A DNA stretch of 64,000 nucleotides from Chloroflexota bacterium (GTDB lineage: Bacteria > Chloroflexota > Anaerolineae > VGOG01): NCBI GenBank assembly GCA_030611885.1, contig JAUWOY010000011.1, forward strand, positions 1-64,000, written 5' to 3'. The translations under genes and the position numbers were made by a program. Of the stretch, positions 39,568-49,212 are shown piece by piece (the first letter of the stretch is position 1; every line of letters starts with the position of its first letter). The notes under the pieces are model-generated. The model ran no database searches, had not been told where the DNA came from, and was given only the letters and a program-made list of their open reading frames with translations.

Positions 39568-40691
39568 GCATGCGCCTGATTTTGGATGCCCGCACCGCTA
39601 CCAGCCACTTCCCCGGCATCGGCCGCTACGTGGTTAACCTGGCCCGTGCGATGGTGCCGCTTCTGGACGAGGATGAGCGGCTGATCCTGCTGCGCGACCT
39701 CATCCAGCCTTCACGTTGGGACCTGACAACCTTGACAGAGGAGCGAGTGCAAATAGTGGATGTTCCCGCCTCCCCCTTCTCACTTCACCAGCAGTGGATC
39801 ATCCCGCGCTTGCTGCGCCGCCTGGGGGCCGACGTTTACCACAGTCCCTACTACCTGATGCCCTACCGACCCCAGCTACCAACAGTAGTGACGGTGTATG
39901 ACCTGATCCCTCTCCTCTTTCCACAGCACGTTTCTCCCACAGCCCGTTTGCTGTTCCGATGGATGACAGCCCTGGCCCTGCGGACGGCATCCCGCGTCAT
40001 CGTAATCTCCCAGGCCACCCGTCGTGACTTGCTGACCCTTTACCATCTCCCTCCACAAAAGGTCACAGCCATCCCCCTGGCGGCCGACCCAGGCTTCCAT
40101 CCACCGCCTCCCACCGAAGTGGAGCGAGTGCGTCGCAAATATGCCCTTCCAGAAGACTACCTCCTCTACCTGGGCATCAACAAGCCTCACAAGAACCTGG
40201 TTCGCCTGATTGATGCTTTCTCACGCATCACGTTTCACGTTTCACGTTTCACGCTCGTCATCGCCGGCGCCTGGGACTCTCGCTACCCTGAACCACGGCA
40301 GCGAGCGGAGGCCCTGGGGCTTGAAAACGTCGTCCGTTTCCTGGGGCCGGTGCTGGAGGCAGACCTGCCGGCTCTCTATGCCGGTGCTGCCCTATTTGTG
40401 TTCCCCTCCCTCTACGAGGGCTTCGGCCTGCCGGTGCTGGAGGCCATGGCCTGCGGGACGCCGGTAGTCTGCTCGAATACATCCAGCCTGCCGGAGATCA
40501 TGGGCGAGGCTGCGCTGACCTTCGATCCTCTCAATGTTAAGGAGATGGCGGCCAAGATTGAGGAGGCTTTGGGTGATGAGTCGCTGCGAGGGGAGATGAG
40601 AGAGAAGGGCCTACGGCAGGCGGCGAAGTTCTCCTGGGAGAGAACGGCACGGGAGACGTTGGAGGTTTATAGAGAGGCAGCGAGCCATTGA
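39564..40691 (+). CDS. Glycosyltransferase family 4
   Basis: FPGIGRYVVNLARAM; VFPSLYEGFGLPVLEAMACGTPVVCSNTSSLPEIMGEAALTFDPLN. Confidence 0.95.
   Translation: MSMRLILDARTATSHFPGIGRYVVNLARAMVPLLDEDERLILLRDLIQPSRWDLTTLTEERVQIVDVPASPFSLHQQWIIPRLLRRLGADVYHSPYYLMPYRPQLPTVVTVYDLIPLLFPQHVSPTARLLFRWMTALALRTASRVIVISQATRRDLLTLYHLPPQKVTAIPLAADPGFHPPPPTEVERVRRKYALPEDYLLYLGINKPHKNLVRLIDAFSRITFHVSRFTLVIAGAWDSRYPEPRQRAEALGLENVVRFLGPVLEADLPALYAGAALFVFPSLYEGFGLPVLEAMACGTPVVCSNTSSLPEIMGEAALTFDPLNVKEMAAKIEEALGDESLRGEMREKGLRQAAKFSWERTARETLEVYREAASH
40221..40256 (+). repeat. ACGTTTC heptamer tandem array inside a GT4 gene
   Basis: TCACGCATCACGTTTCACGTTTCACGTTTCACGCTC, encoding SRITFHVSRFTL. Confidence 0.85.
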
Positions 40692-41791
40692 GGGTACTTC
40701 AAGTCTACAAAGACTACCACCCCGTCCTGGGCGGGATCGAAAATCACGTCAAGATGCTGGCCGAGGGGCTGATCCAGCGGGGCCTCGATGTCCAGGTGCT
40801 GGTCACCAACACCGGGCCGAGGACAGCCATCGAGGAAATCGAAGGAGTGCCGGTGATCAAGGCCGGCTGCCCCTTTCGTATCTCCGGCGCTCCCATCAGC
40901 CCCAGCTTCTACGCCTGGATGCGCCGCCTGAAGCCGGACATTGCCCATCTCCACTTTCCCAATCCCCCCGGCGAACTGGGCCAGCTCTTCCTGGGGCAAA
41001 GCCGAAGATTCGTGCTCACCTATCACAGCGACGTCGTCCGGCAGAAGTATCTGCTGCGTTTATACAAGCCCTTCCTATGGAAGGTTCTGGCCAAAGCCGA
41101 TCGCATCATTGCTGCTACCCCTAACCACATCCAAAGCTCTTCCTACCTAAGCCAAATGGCTAAGAAGTGCATTATTATTCCTTATGGCATTAACCTGACC
41201 CATTTTGAGAACGTGGGAATGGGACAAGTCGAGGTCATTAAGAGACGATATGGCTGCCCATTGTTACTATTCGTAGGGCGGTTGCGTTACTACAAGGGGC
41301 TGCAATACTTACTCGAGGCCATGCGCCAGATTGAGGCCCGGCTTCTGGTGGTGGGGACAGGGCCTATGGAAAGGGAATGGCGAGCGCTGGCCGAGGAGCT
41401 AGGTCTGCAGGACAAAACCTTCTTCCTGGGCGAGGTGCCCGATGAGGAGCTGCCTCTTTACTATCACGCCTGCGACCTCTTCGTCCTGCCCGCTTCGCAC
41501 CGCAGCGAGGCCTTCGGCGTGGTGCAGGTAGAGGCCATGGCCTGTGGCAAGCCCATAATCTGCACCGAGTTGGGAACGGGCACTTCCTACGTCAATGTCC
41601 ACGGCGAGACGGGGCTGGTGGTGCCGCCGCGCGATCCAAAAGCCCTGGTCGAGGCAATCAACCAACTGCTGGCGGACGAGGCATTGCGGAGAAGATTGGG
41701 AAAACGAGGAGGGGAGCGAGCAAGAGAGTTTTCCAAGGAAGCGATGGTGGAGAGAATTGTGGAGCTATATGAGGAGCTTCTCTCCACTTGA
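40688..41791 (+). CDS. Glycosyltransferase family 4
   Basis: MRVLQVYKDYHPVLGGIENHVKMLAEGLIQRG (TTG start); VLPASHRSEAFGVVQVEAMACGKPIICTELGTGTSYVN. Confidence 0.94.
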   Translation: MRVLQVYKDYHPVLGGIENHVKMLAEGLIQRGLDVQVLVTNTGPRTAIEEIEGVPVIKAGCPFRISGAPISPSFYAWMRRLKPDIAHLHFPNPPGELGQLFLGQSRRFVLTYHSDVVRQKYLLRLYKPFLWKVLAKADRIIAATPNHIQSSSYLSQMAKKCIIIPYGINLTHFENVGMGQVEVIKRRYGCPLLLFVGRLRYYKGLQYLLEAMRQIEARLLVVGTGPMEREWRALAEELGLQDKTFFLGEVPDEELPLYYHACDLFVLPASHRSEAFGVVQVEAMACGKPIICTELGTGTSYVNVHGETGLVVPPRDPKALVEAINQLLADEALRRRLGKRGGERAREFSKEAMVERIVELYEELLST

Positions 41792-41962
41792 TTTTTATCG
41801 CTAAATGGGTTAAGATTATGGCGCTGAGGAGGATAAGGGTTCTTGCCGCCCAGACCTTGATCGCCAACGTCGAAGGGCTTTATGCTGAGTTGTTGGGGCA
41901 GAAAAAAGTCAATTTCCATGAACGATGAGCTTGAAGTACTAAACGGGAAGGAGTAGAGAACC

Positions 41963-42217
41963 ATGGCACTGAAATTAAAAGCGTGTGACGAGGATATCAT
42001 CGCCATTCCAAGGTCTATCCTAGAACGCCTGTTGCTAAAAGAGGGCGATAGAGTAGAGGTTAGGGTAGACACCAGCAGGTTGATCCTCCAGGAGGCGGCA
42101 GATAAGCTGGCAGCGCTCAGGCGTTTCCGTGGAATCTGGAAGAACGAAGACGTTGACAAGGTCTTCCAAGAGATTGATGAGGAGTGGGATAAGTGGAACG
42201 AACGGTTGCATGCGTAG
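41963..42217 (+). CDS. AbrB/MazE-like antitoxin
   Basis: DIIAIPRSILERLLLKEGDRVEVRVDTSRLIL is a SpoVT-AbrB-like fold; overlaps a PIN-domain ORF. Confidence 0.75.
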   Translation: MALKLKACDEDIIAIPRSILERLLLKEGDRVEVRVDTSRLILQEAADKLAALRRFRGIWKNEDVDKVFQEIDEEWDKWNERLHA

Positions 42218-42594
42218 ATACAGATATTTGTGTGGATTACCTGCGAGGAAAAGCTCCAAGGTGCACACAGTTCGAGAAGGCGATGGCGAGATTCGATCTC
42301 CGCATGACCGCGATCACAGCCTATGAACTGCTCCTAGGACAGTTGCGGATGCGACACAAGCAAGACCTAACGGGCCTTTTGGAAATCGTTCCTGTCATCC
42401 CATTCGGGCAATGCGCTGCGGAGGAATCGGCGAAAACTCATTTCACCCTGATGAGGAAAGGGCAGGAGATTGGATTGCCCGACACGTTGATCGCTGGCAT
42501 ATGCCTGGCAGAGGCCATTCCTTTGCTCACCTACAATTTAGCTCACTTCGAAAGGGTTGAGGGTTTGAAGGTGATTGATCCCAGCACTTTGTGA
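42193..42594 (+). CDS. PIN-domain toxin (VapC-like)
   Basis: CVDTDICVDYLRGK; AITAYELLLGQ; IGLPDTLIAGICLAEAIPLLTYNLAHFERVEGLKVI. GTG start uncertain. Confidence 0.88.
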   Translation: MERTVACVDTDICVDYLRGKAPRCTQFEKAMARFDLRMTAITAYELLLGQLRMRHKQDLTGLLEIVPVIPFGQCAAEESAKTHFTLMRKGQEIGLPDTLIAGICLAEAIPLLTYNLAHFERVEGLKVIDPSTL

Positions 42595-42628
42595 AGAAGC
42601 ATGCTCTACAAAAAGGAGACCCAGTTCT

Positions 42629-43594
42629 ATGAAAATCCTAATCACCGGCGGGGCGGGCTACATCGGCTCGCACCTGGTGGACGCCCTGATAGCCCAGGGC
42701 CACGAGCTCTACGTGGTTGATAACCTCGCCACGGGGAAAATAGATAACATCCAACACCTCCTGGAGAACGAGCACTTTCACTTTGTAAATGACAGTATCC
42801 TCAACGAGACTCTGATGGAACGGATCATAGAGCAGGTGGACCTCATCTATCACCTGGCGGCTGTGGTGGGGGTCAAGCACGTCATTGATAATCCTCTGCG
42901 GGGCATTTTGACCAATGTGCGAGGCACCGAGATCGTGCTGGAATTGGCCTACAAGTACTGGCGAAAGGTGGTCATCGCTTCCAGCTCTGAGGTCTACGGC
43001 AAGTCAGAAAAGGCTCCCCTGGCCGAAGAGGACGACAGCATCCTGGGTCCCACGGCGGTGGGGCGCTGGTCGTATGCTCTGGCCAAAGCCATTGATGAAC
43101 ACCTGGCCTTCATCTATCATGACAAGGGGTTGCCGATCAGCATCGTCCGTTATTTCAACTCCTACGGCCCTCGCCTCGATCCCAGAGGCTATGGCAGTGT
43201 CGTCGCTAAATTCATCAATCAGGCCCTGGCAGGCAAGCCTCTGACGGTTTTCAGCGACGGGCAGCAAACCCGCTGTTTCACTTACGTTGACGATACCGTC
43301 AAGGGGTCCATTCTGGCGGCAAACCTGAAAGGGGCCGAGGGGCAGAGCTTCAACATCGGCAATAGTCGGGAAACTACTATTTTGGAACTGGCCCAATTGG
43401 TCAAGAAACTGGTCGGCTCGCCTTCGGGGATCGTTCACGTGCCCTACGAGCGGGCCTACGGCGCCGATTTCGAGGAGACTCGTCGTCGGGTGCCGGATGT
43501 GAGAAAGGCCGAGAGGGTGCTGGGCTTTAGAGCCGAGGTGCCTTTGGAAGAGGGTCTTAGAAAGACTATTGATTGGTTCCAATGTGGGCGGTGA
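42629..43594 (+). CDS. NAD-dependent epimerase/dehydratase (extended SDR)
   Basis: MKILITGGAGYIGSHLVDALIAQGHELYVVDNLATG. Confidence 0.94.
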   Translation: MKILITGGAGYIGSHLVDALIAQGHELYVVDNLATGKIDNIQHLLENEHFHFVNDSILNETLMERIIEQVDLIYHLAAVVGVKHVIDNPLRGILTNVRGTEIVLELAYKYWRKVVIASSSEVYGKSEKAPLAEEDDSILGPTAVGRWSYALAKAIDEHLAFIYHDKGLPISIVRYFNSYGPRLDPRGYGSVVAKFINQALAGKPLTVFSDGQQTRCFTYVDDTVKGSILAANLKGAEGQSFNIGNSRETTILELAQLVKKLVGSPSGIVHVPYERAYGADFEETRRRVPDVRKAERVLGFRAEVPLEEGLRKTIDWFQCGR

Positions 43595-46500
43595 GTGATT
43601 ATGCTTACAAAGATAAGCGTTTTTTGCGACAAGGTTATTGAAGCCGGTTGGCTGGTGGCCGTTATCGTGGTGCCCCTTTTCTTCAACGTCTTCTCCGACC
43701 GCGTTTTCGAGCCCGACAAGCTTACTCTGCTGCGCTCTATCGCCCTGGTGATGGCCGTCGCCTGGGCCATCAAGGTGCTGGAAGTTGGAAGTTGGAGGTT
43801 GGAAGTTGGAAGTTGGAAGTTGAGAACTCCACTGGTTCTCCCCACGCTGCTGCTGGTGACGGTGTACATACTGGCTACCATCGCCTCTGTGTCTCCCCGA
43901 GCCAGCCTCTGGGGCTCTTACCAACGCTTGCAGGGTACCTACACCACCTTCTCGTACATTGTGATCTTCTTCCTGGCTCTGCAGGGTCTGCGCACTCGCG
44001 AGCAGATCGAACGATTGGTTACCACTGCCATCCTGGTCAGCTTGCCTATCGCTTTGTATGGAATCCTGCAGCATTATGGTCGAGATCCCTTGCCCTGGGC
44101 AGCTTCTGTCACGACTCGCGTAGCCTCCAACATGGGCAATTCCATCTTCGTGGCCGCCTACCTGATCATGGTGGTTCCCCTTACCCTGGCTCGTGTTGTT
44201 GAGACCTTCTCCGCCATTCTGGCCGATGAGGAAGGCATTATCTCCGACGTGGCCCTGGCGACCTGCCACGTTTTCATTCTGGCTGCTCAGTTGATCTGCA
44301 TCTTCTTCACTCAGAGTCGTGGTCCTATGTTGGGGTTGCTGGCGGGCTTCTTCAGCTTTGTGCTGCTGTCACTGACTCTATTGCGCCGACGGGCAGAGGA
44401 TCAGACCTCGCTCAGCCTCAGCGATGGGATCAAGGCCCTCGCTGCAGTGATCCTCAGCGGCCTGGTCGGATTTTTAGTAGGCATGGCGGGCGGTGCTCTC
44501 CTGGGCAAAATCGGTTTCTTTGGCGGTGCTCCTGACAAGATGCTTCTATCCGCCATTGGATTTTTTGTAGGGATAGCGAGCGGGGTGGTTTGTATTGGAT
44601 TCATGGTCATCCTGCGCAAAGGATGGAAGTGGCTCTGGCTGGCCTGGATCATACAGGCCCTTGTCCCGCTGGCCTTTTTGATAGTTTTCAATTTGCCTGG
44701 CTCCCCCATAGCATCGTGGCGAGACCTACCCTACATCGGCCGCTTGGGACGTGTCTTCGAGACCGAAACCGGCACTGGCCTGGTACGAGTGCTCATCTGG
44801 GAGGGGGCTGTGGATATGGTAACGCCCCACGAGCCCATCCAGCATCCCTCTGGTCAGCCCGACAGGTTGAACCCTTTGCGGCCTCTCATAGGCTACGGGC
44901 CGGAGTCAATGTTTGTGGCCTACAATCGCTTCTATCCGCCAGACCTGGCTCACATCGAAGCCCGTAAGGCATCCCCTGATCGTTCCCACAACGAGACCTT
45001 CGATGCGCTGATAATCACGGGTCTGGCGGGCTTCGTAGTCTACATCTTGCTCTTTGGCAGTGTATTCTATTATGGCTACAAGTGGCTGGGGTTGATCGAG
45101 AGCTCCAGGCAGCGCAACGTCTTCATTGGCTTATTCCTTGTTGGCGGTCTGGCTGTTGCTCTTTTCTTTTGGCTCTGGAGAGGGGTCGCGCTCGTGGGTG
45201 TGAGCTTGCCGTTAGGTATGGCCTTCGGCCTGGTCGTATACCTGGTCGTGTCCGCAATTACGTTTTATAACCGGCCAAAAGAGAACCAGGTACAAACCTC
45301 CAACTTCCAACCTCCAACTTCTAATCTCCAATCTCCAATCTCCAACCTCCAACCTCCAACCTCCAACTTCCAATTCCTACTCATCGCTCTGGTATCGGCC
45401 TTGCTGGCTCATTTCGTGGAGATCAACCTTGGTATCGCCATCGCCGCCACCCGCACCTATTTCTGGGTTTACGCAGCCTTGCTGGTCGCTGCAGGCCACT
45501 ACCTGGGGACTGCTGAAACGGTTGTGCCTGTTGAGGTGCCAAAGCAGCCTCGCAGGAAGCGGCATAGAAGCCGGCGAAGTCAGCTCCAGGCCCCCAGCAA
45601 GTTATCTTCGCCAGAGATCAAGGCACGAACCTCCAACCTCCAACCTCTAACCTCTAACCTCCAAGTTATCATCTACTCTTTGTTGATAGGTCTTGTCCTG
45701 GTAACCCTGGGGTACGATTACATCACCCCTCAATTCGACATCTCGGCCAGGGGCTACAGCTTGCTCTGGCTGCTCGTTCTTACCTGGCTTGTGGGCGGTG
45801 CTATAACCGTGGCTCTGACGAGACGTAGCAATTGGCCTTTGGCTTCTCTACTTTACTCATTTATCTCCCTGGGGTGTTTTCTCATCTTCTTCGTCATTCG
45901 CACTCGTCAGATGCAGATCGGGATCACCGTGACATCCCTGGGCGACTTGCTGAGGCAAGCCAGTGCCGTGGCCAATGGTCTGGTGCTCTATTATGTCTTT
46001 GCTCTACTTCTCCTCCTGGCCATTGCAGGTGCGTTGCTGCCTGGGAGATCATTGCCCGCCAGCTTTTGGCGGCCCCGCTATGGATGGCTTTATCCCTTTT
46101 TGGTGGTCGGGGTCGTGGCCTTGATCTTCACCACCAACCTCAGCGTTATCAGGGCCGATATCATCTACAAGCACGCCAAATCCTACTTTGGGGCGGGCCA
46201 ATATGATGCCAGCATCGCCCTCTATCAGCAGGCCGTAAAGCTTGCTCCCAATGAGGACTATTACTACCTCTTCCTGGGCTCGGCCCTCTTGGAAAAGGCC
46301 AAACAGGCGCCAAAGGGGCCAGCCACACTGCCGGAAAACATCAGCGCTGCTGAGCTACTCTCGTTCACGCCGCAGCAGATTGCCAGCCTGGGCCGCGAAG
46401 ACATACTGAATGTCAGTCAGGCAGTCCTGGCCGAAGCGCGACGGCTCAACCCGCTCAACACCGACCACAGCGCTAACCTGGCCCGCCTCAATCGTACTTG

Positions 46501-47431
46501 GGGCCAGATTGCTTCCGACCCGGCTCGGCGGACCGAGAAGTTGGCCCAAGCTTTAGAGTATTACCGTCAAGCGACGAACCTCAGCCCCCAAAACGCCCAG
46601 CTCTTCAACGAGTGGGGACAAGTTTATTATATTCTGGGCGATCAGGAGAAGGCTCTGGAGAGGTATCAACATTCTTTGAGTGTGGATCAGGAGTATCACG
46701 AGACCTACATTCTCATAGGCGATCTGTACTTGAATATGAAGGAGCTGGACGAGGCTGCCGACGCTTACTCCAGGGTCTTAGAGCTAAATCCCGGAATAGT
46801 ACAGGCTCATAGCTCCCTGGGTTATATCTACTCGCAGCAAGGGAAGCTTCAAGAAGCTATGGAGGAGAACCTCGAGGTACTGGAGCTAGCTCCCAACGAT
46901 TACGCCAGCCACAAGAACCTGGCCCTTCTCTATCAGCAGTTGGGGCGAATGGATGAGGCTGTGGCAGAAGCTCAAATCGCTTTGGAGTTGGCTTCGGAAG
47001 GGGATAAAGCCAACCTGGAGGCCTTCATCGCCCAGTTGAGGCCAGGACAGCCCATTACCAGTTCGGATGAGGAGTTGATCCAGACCTATCTCTCCGAAGG
47101 CCAAACCTACTTGAACGAGAATGACCTGGAACAGGCGGAGAGGGTTTACGCCAGGGCTCTGGAATTGAACTCCGATATAGTACAGGCCCACAGCGCGCTA
47201 GGCTACATTTATGCTCTGCAAGGTAAGCTCCAGGAGGCGCTGGCAGAGAACCTCAAGGTGCTAGAGTTAGCGCCCCACGATTACGCCACCCACAAGAACC
47301 TGGCCATGATCTACCAGCAGTTGGGGCGCCTCGAAGAAGCCATCGTCGAGGCTGAGACCGCTTTGGAGTTGGCCCCGGAGAGCGACAGGCCAGCACTGGA
47401 AGCTTTCATCGCCCAGTTACGACAGCAATGA
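43595..47431 (+). CDS. O-antigen-ligase-like membrane protein with C-terminal TPRs
   Basis: 1,278 aa; FFTQSRGPMLGLLAGF and SHNETFDALIITGLAGFVVY typical of Wzy/WaaL-like proteins; TPRs after about residue 860. Confidence 0.88.
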   Translation: MIMLTKISVFCDKVIEAGWLVAVIVVPLFFNVFSDRVFEPDKLTLLRSIALVMAVAWAIKVLEVGSWRLEVGSWKLRTPLVLPTLLLVTVYILATIASVSPRASLWGSYQRLQGTYTTFSYIVIFFLALQGLRTREQIERLVTTAILVSLPIALYGILQHYGRDPLPWAASVTTRVASNMGNSIFVAAYLIMVVPLTLARVVETFSAILADEEGIISDVALATCHVFILAAQLICIFFTQSRGPMLGLLAGFFSFVLLSLTLLRRRAEDQTSLSLSDGIKALAAVILSGLVGFLVGMAGGALLGKIGFFGGAPDKMLLSAIGFFVGIASGVVCIGFMVILRKGWKWLWLAWIIQALVPLAFLIVFNLPGSPIASWRDLPYIGRLGRVFETETGTGLVRVLIWEGAVDMVTPHEPIQHPSGQPDRLNPLRPLIGYGPESMFVAYNRFYPPDLAHIEARKASPDRSHNETFDALIITGLAGFVVYILLFGSVFYYGYKWLGLIESSRQRNVFIGLFLVGGLAVALFFWLWRGVALVGVSLPLGMAFGLVVYLVVSAITFYNRPKENQVQTSNFQPPTSNLQSPISNLQPPTSNFQFLLIALVSALLAHFVEINLGIAIAATRTYFWVYAALLVAAGHYLGTAETVVPVEVPKQPRRKRHRSRRSQLQAPSKLSSPEIKARTSNLQPLTSNLQVIIYSLLIGLVLVTLGYDYITPQFDISARGYSLLWLLVLTWLVGGAITVALTRRSNWPLASLLYSFISLGCFLIFFVIRTRQMQIGITVTSLGDLLRQASAVANGLVLYYVFALLLLLAIAGALLPGRSLPASFWRPRYGWLYPFLVVGVVALIFTTNLSVIRADIIYKHAKSYFGAGQYDASIALYQQAVKLAPNEDYYYLFLGSALLEKAKQAPKGPATLPENISAAELLSFTPQQIASLGREDILNVSQAVLAEARRLNPLNTDHSANLARLNRTWGQIASDPARRTEKLAQALEYYRQATNLSPQNAQLFNEWGQVYYILGDQEKALERYQHSLSVDQEYHETYILIGDLYLNMKELDEAADAYSRVLELNPGIVQAHSSLGYIYSQQGKLQEAMEENLEVLELAPNDYASHKNLALLYQQLGRMDEAVAEAQIALELASEGDKANLEAFIAQLRPGQPITSSDEELIQTYLSEGQTYLNENDLEQAERVYARALELNSDIVQAHSALGYIYALQGKLQEALAENLKVLELAPHDYATHKNLAMIYQQLGRLEEAIVEAETALELAPESDRPALEAFIAQLRQQ
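43778..43824 (+). repeat. TTGGAAG heptamer tandem array in the ligase-like gene
   Basis: CTGGAAGTTGGAAGTTGGAGGTTGGAAGTTGGAAGTTGGAAGTTGAG, encoding LEVGSWRLEVGSWKL. Confidence 0.92.
45294..45375 (+). repeat. CCTCCAA/CTTCCAA heptamer tandem array in the ligase-like gene
   Basis: About 11 degenerate 7-mers, encoding QTSNFQPPTSNLQSPISNLQPPTSNFQF. Confidence 0.93.
45625..45668 (+). repeat. CCTCCAA/CCTCTAA heptamer tandem array in the ligase-like gene
   Basis: ACGAACCTCCAACCTCCAACCTCTAACCTCTAACCTCCAAG, encoding RTSNLQPLTSNLQ. Confidence 0.92.
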
Positions 47432-47432
47432 G

Positions 47433-47478
47433 AAATCCAAAACCCAAAGTTCAAAATCCAAAGTCTGAAATCCAAAGA
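47433..47478 (+). repeat. AAATCCA-type heptamer array, intergenic
   Basis: AAATCCA AAACCCA AAGTTCA AAATCCA AAGTCTG AAATCCA AAG. Confidence 0.8.
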
Positions 47479-47486
47479 GGACTAAT

Positions 47487-48488
47487 ATGACTAACTACAT
47501 GCTCATCCTCGTCACCGCCCTGCTCTTCGCCATTGGCGTCACGCCCCTCGCCAGGCGACTCGCTCCACGCCTGGGAGTGATGGATCGGCCCAGCGCTCGC
47601 AAGATCCACACCAAGGCCATGCCCCGCCTGGGAGGGGTAGCCATCTACCTGGCTTTTATCCTGGCCCTCCTCCTCTGCGGGGATCGCCATTACATCTCGC
47701 AGTTGGTGAGCATCCTCCTGGGGGCTACCCTGGTCTCTTTCTGCGGCATCTGGGATGACCGCTGGGGTATGCGTCCCTTGTTCAAATTGGGGATCGGCCA
47801 GCCCCTGGCCGCGCTTATTCTCATTGCCTCAGACATCAGGGTCAGCTTCCTGCCCTACCCCATCCTCAACATCCTGGTAACCATCATCTGGGTGGTGGGG
47901 ATCACCAGCGCCTTGAATCTGCTGGACAACATGGATGGACTCTCCGCTGGAGTGGCTACCGTCGCCTCCGCCTTCTTCCTCCTGCTGGCGGCCATGAGCG
48001 GGCAGTATCTGGTGGGCAGCCTGGCGGCGGCCCTTCTTGGGGCTTGTTTGGGTTTCATCTTCTATAACTTCAACCCGGCCAGCATCTTCATGGGGGATAC
48101 GGGCAGCCTCTTCATCGGCTTCATCCTGGCCGCCGTGGGGATCAAGCTGCGCTTCCCTGGCAGGATGAACATCGTCACCTGGATGATCCCGGTGCTCGTC
48201 CTGGGGGTACCTATCTTCGACACCACCCTGGTAGTGGTCTCACGCCTACGCCGGGGCCTCAACCCCACCACTCATCCTGGCAAAGACCACTTCTCCCATC
48301 GGTTGGTAGCTCTGGGTTTAAGCCAGCGGGAGGCGGTGATGGCTATCTACTTGATCTGCGGGGCATTGGGCGTGTTGGCCCTCTTCCTGACCCAGGCCAG
48401 CATTGCTGAGGGATATGTCATCGGAGCAGTGGTGATTCTCGTGGGCCTGTTTGGGCTGTGGAAGTTAGAGCGAGTTAAAGGACTATAG
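47487..48488 (+). CDS. WecA/MraY-type undecaprenyl-phosphate sugar-1-phosphate transferase
   Basis: [69 protein letters not shown]. Confidence 0.93.
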   Translation: MTNYMLILVTALLFAIGVTPLARRLAPRLGVMDRPSARKIHTKAMPRLGGVAIYLAFILALLLCGDRHYISQLVSILLGATLVSFCGIWDDRWGMRPLFKLGIGQPLAALILIASDIRVSFLPYPILNILVTIIWVVGITSALNLLDNMDGLSAGVATVASAFFLLLAAMSGQYLVGSLAAALLGACLGFIFYNFNPASIFMGDTGSLFIGFILAAVGIKLRFPGRMNIVTWMIPVLVLGVPIFDTTLVVVSRLRRGLNPTTHPGKDHFSHRLVALGLSQREAVMAIYLICGALGVLALFLTQASIAEGYVIGAVVILVGLFGLWKLERVKGL

Positions 48489-48492
48489 TGAG

Positions 48493-49212
48493 ATGGTGCA
48501 AACACACATGAAAATGGAGAAGACCCCTCGTCACATAGGCATCGTTATGGACGGCAACGGACGTTGGGCCAAAGAACGAAAATTGCCGCGCTTGATGGGG
48601 CATCGAGCGGGCACGGAGAACACTCGTCGGGTGCTCAGGGCTTGTGGGGAGTTCGGGATCGAGATCGTGACCCTCTATGGCTTCTCCACGGAGAACTGGC
48701 GGCGACCGAAGAATGAAGTGAACGGACTGTTTAGCATTTTCGAGAGCGCTATTGACCGGGAGGTGCCGGAACTACACCGAAATGGCGTTCGCCTGCGCCA
48801 TCTTGGCCGCACGGAGAGGTTGCCGGGGAGATTGGTCAAAAAGATAGAGCGCGCGGTGGAGTTGACCAAAGACAACGATCGGTTGGCTCTTAACCTGGCC
48901 TTCAACTATGGCGGGCGGGCGGAGATCGTGGATGCCACGCGGCGTATCATAGCTGAGGGAATAGACCCCGCAGCCATAGACGAAGAGCTCTTTGCCAGCT
49001 ATCTCTACACGGCTGGCCTGCCCGATCTCGATCTGTTCATTCGCACCGGCGGCGAGATGCGTCTCTCCAACTTCCTCCTCTGGCAGACGGCCTACGCTGA
49101 GTACTACACCACTCCCACCTACTGGCCCGACTTCGACGAGGCAGAGCTTGAGAAAGCCCTGCTTGCCTATAGCCAGCGGACGAGAAAGTTTGGTAGGCTG
49201 ATTGAAGAATAG
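48493..49212 (+). CDS. uppS: Isoprenyl (undecaprenyl diphosphate) synthase
   Basis: [68 protein letters not shown]. Confidence 0.97.
   Translation: MVQTHMKMEKTPRHIGIVMDGNGRWAKERKLPRLMGHRAGTENTRRVLRACGEFGIEIVTLYGFSTENWRRPKNEVNGLFSIFESAIDREVPELHRNGVRLRHLGRTERLPGRLVKKIERAVELTKDNDRLALNLAFNYGGRAEIVDATRRIIAEGIDPAAIDEELFASYLYTAGLPDLDLFIRTGGEMRLSNFLLWQTAYAEYYTTPTYWPDFDEAELEKALLAYSQRTRKFGRLIEE

Noticed and set aside
41818-41928. Small ORF MALRRIRVLAAQTLIANVEGLYAELLGQKKVNFHER
   Set aside because: Too short and no recognisable family; could be noise ahead of the AbrB-like gene.
45294-45668. Possible CRISPR array
   Set aside because: Period is 7 bp with no spacers and the tracts are translated in frame; no cas genes in the window.
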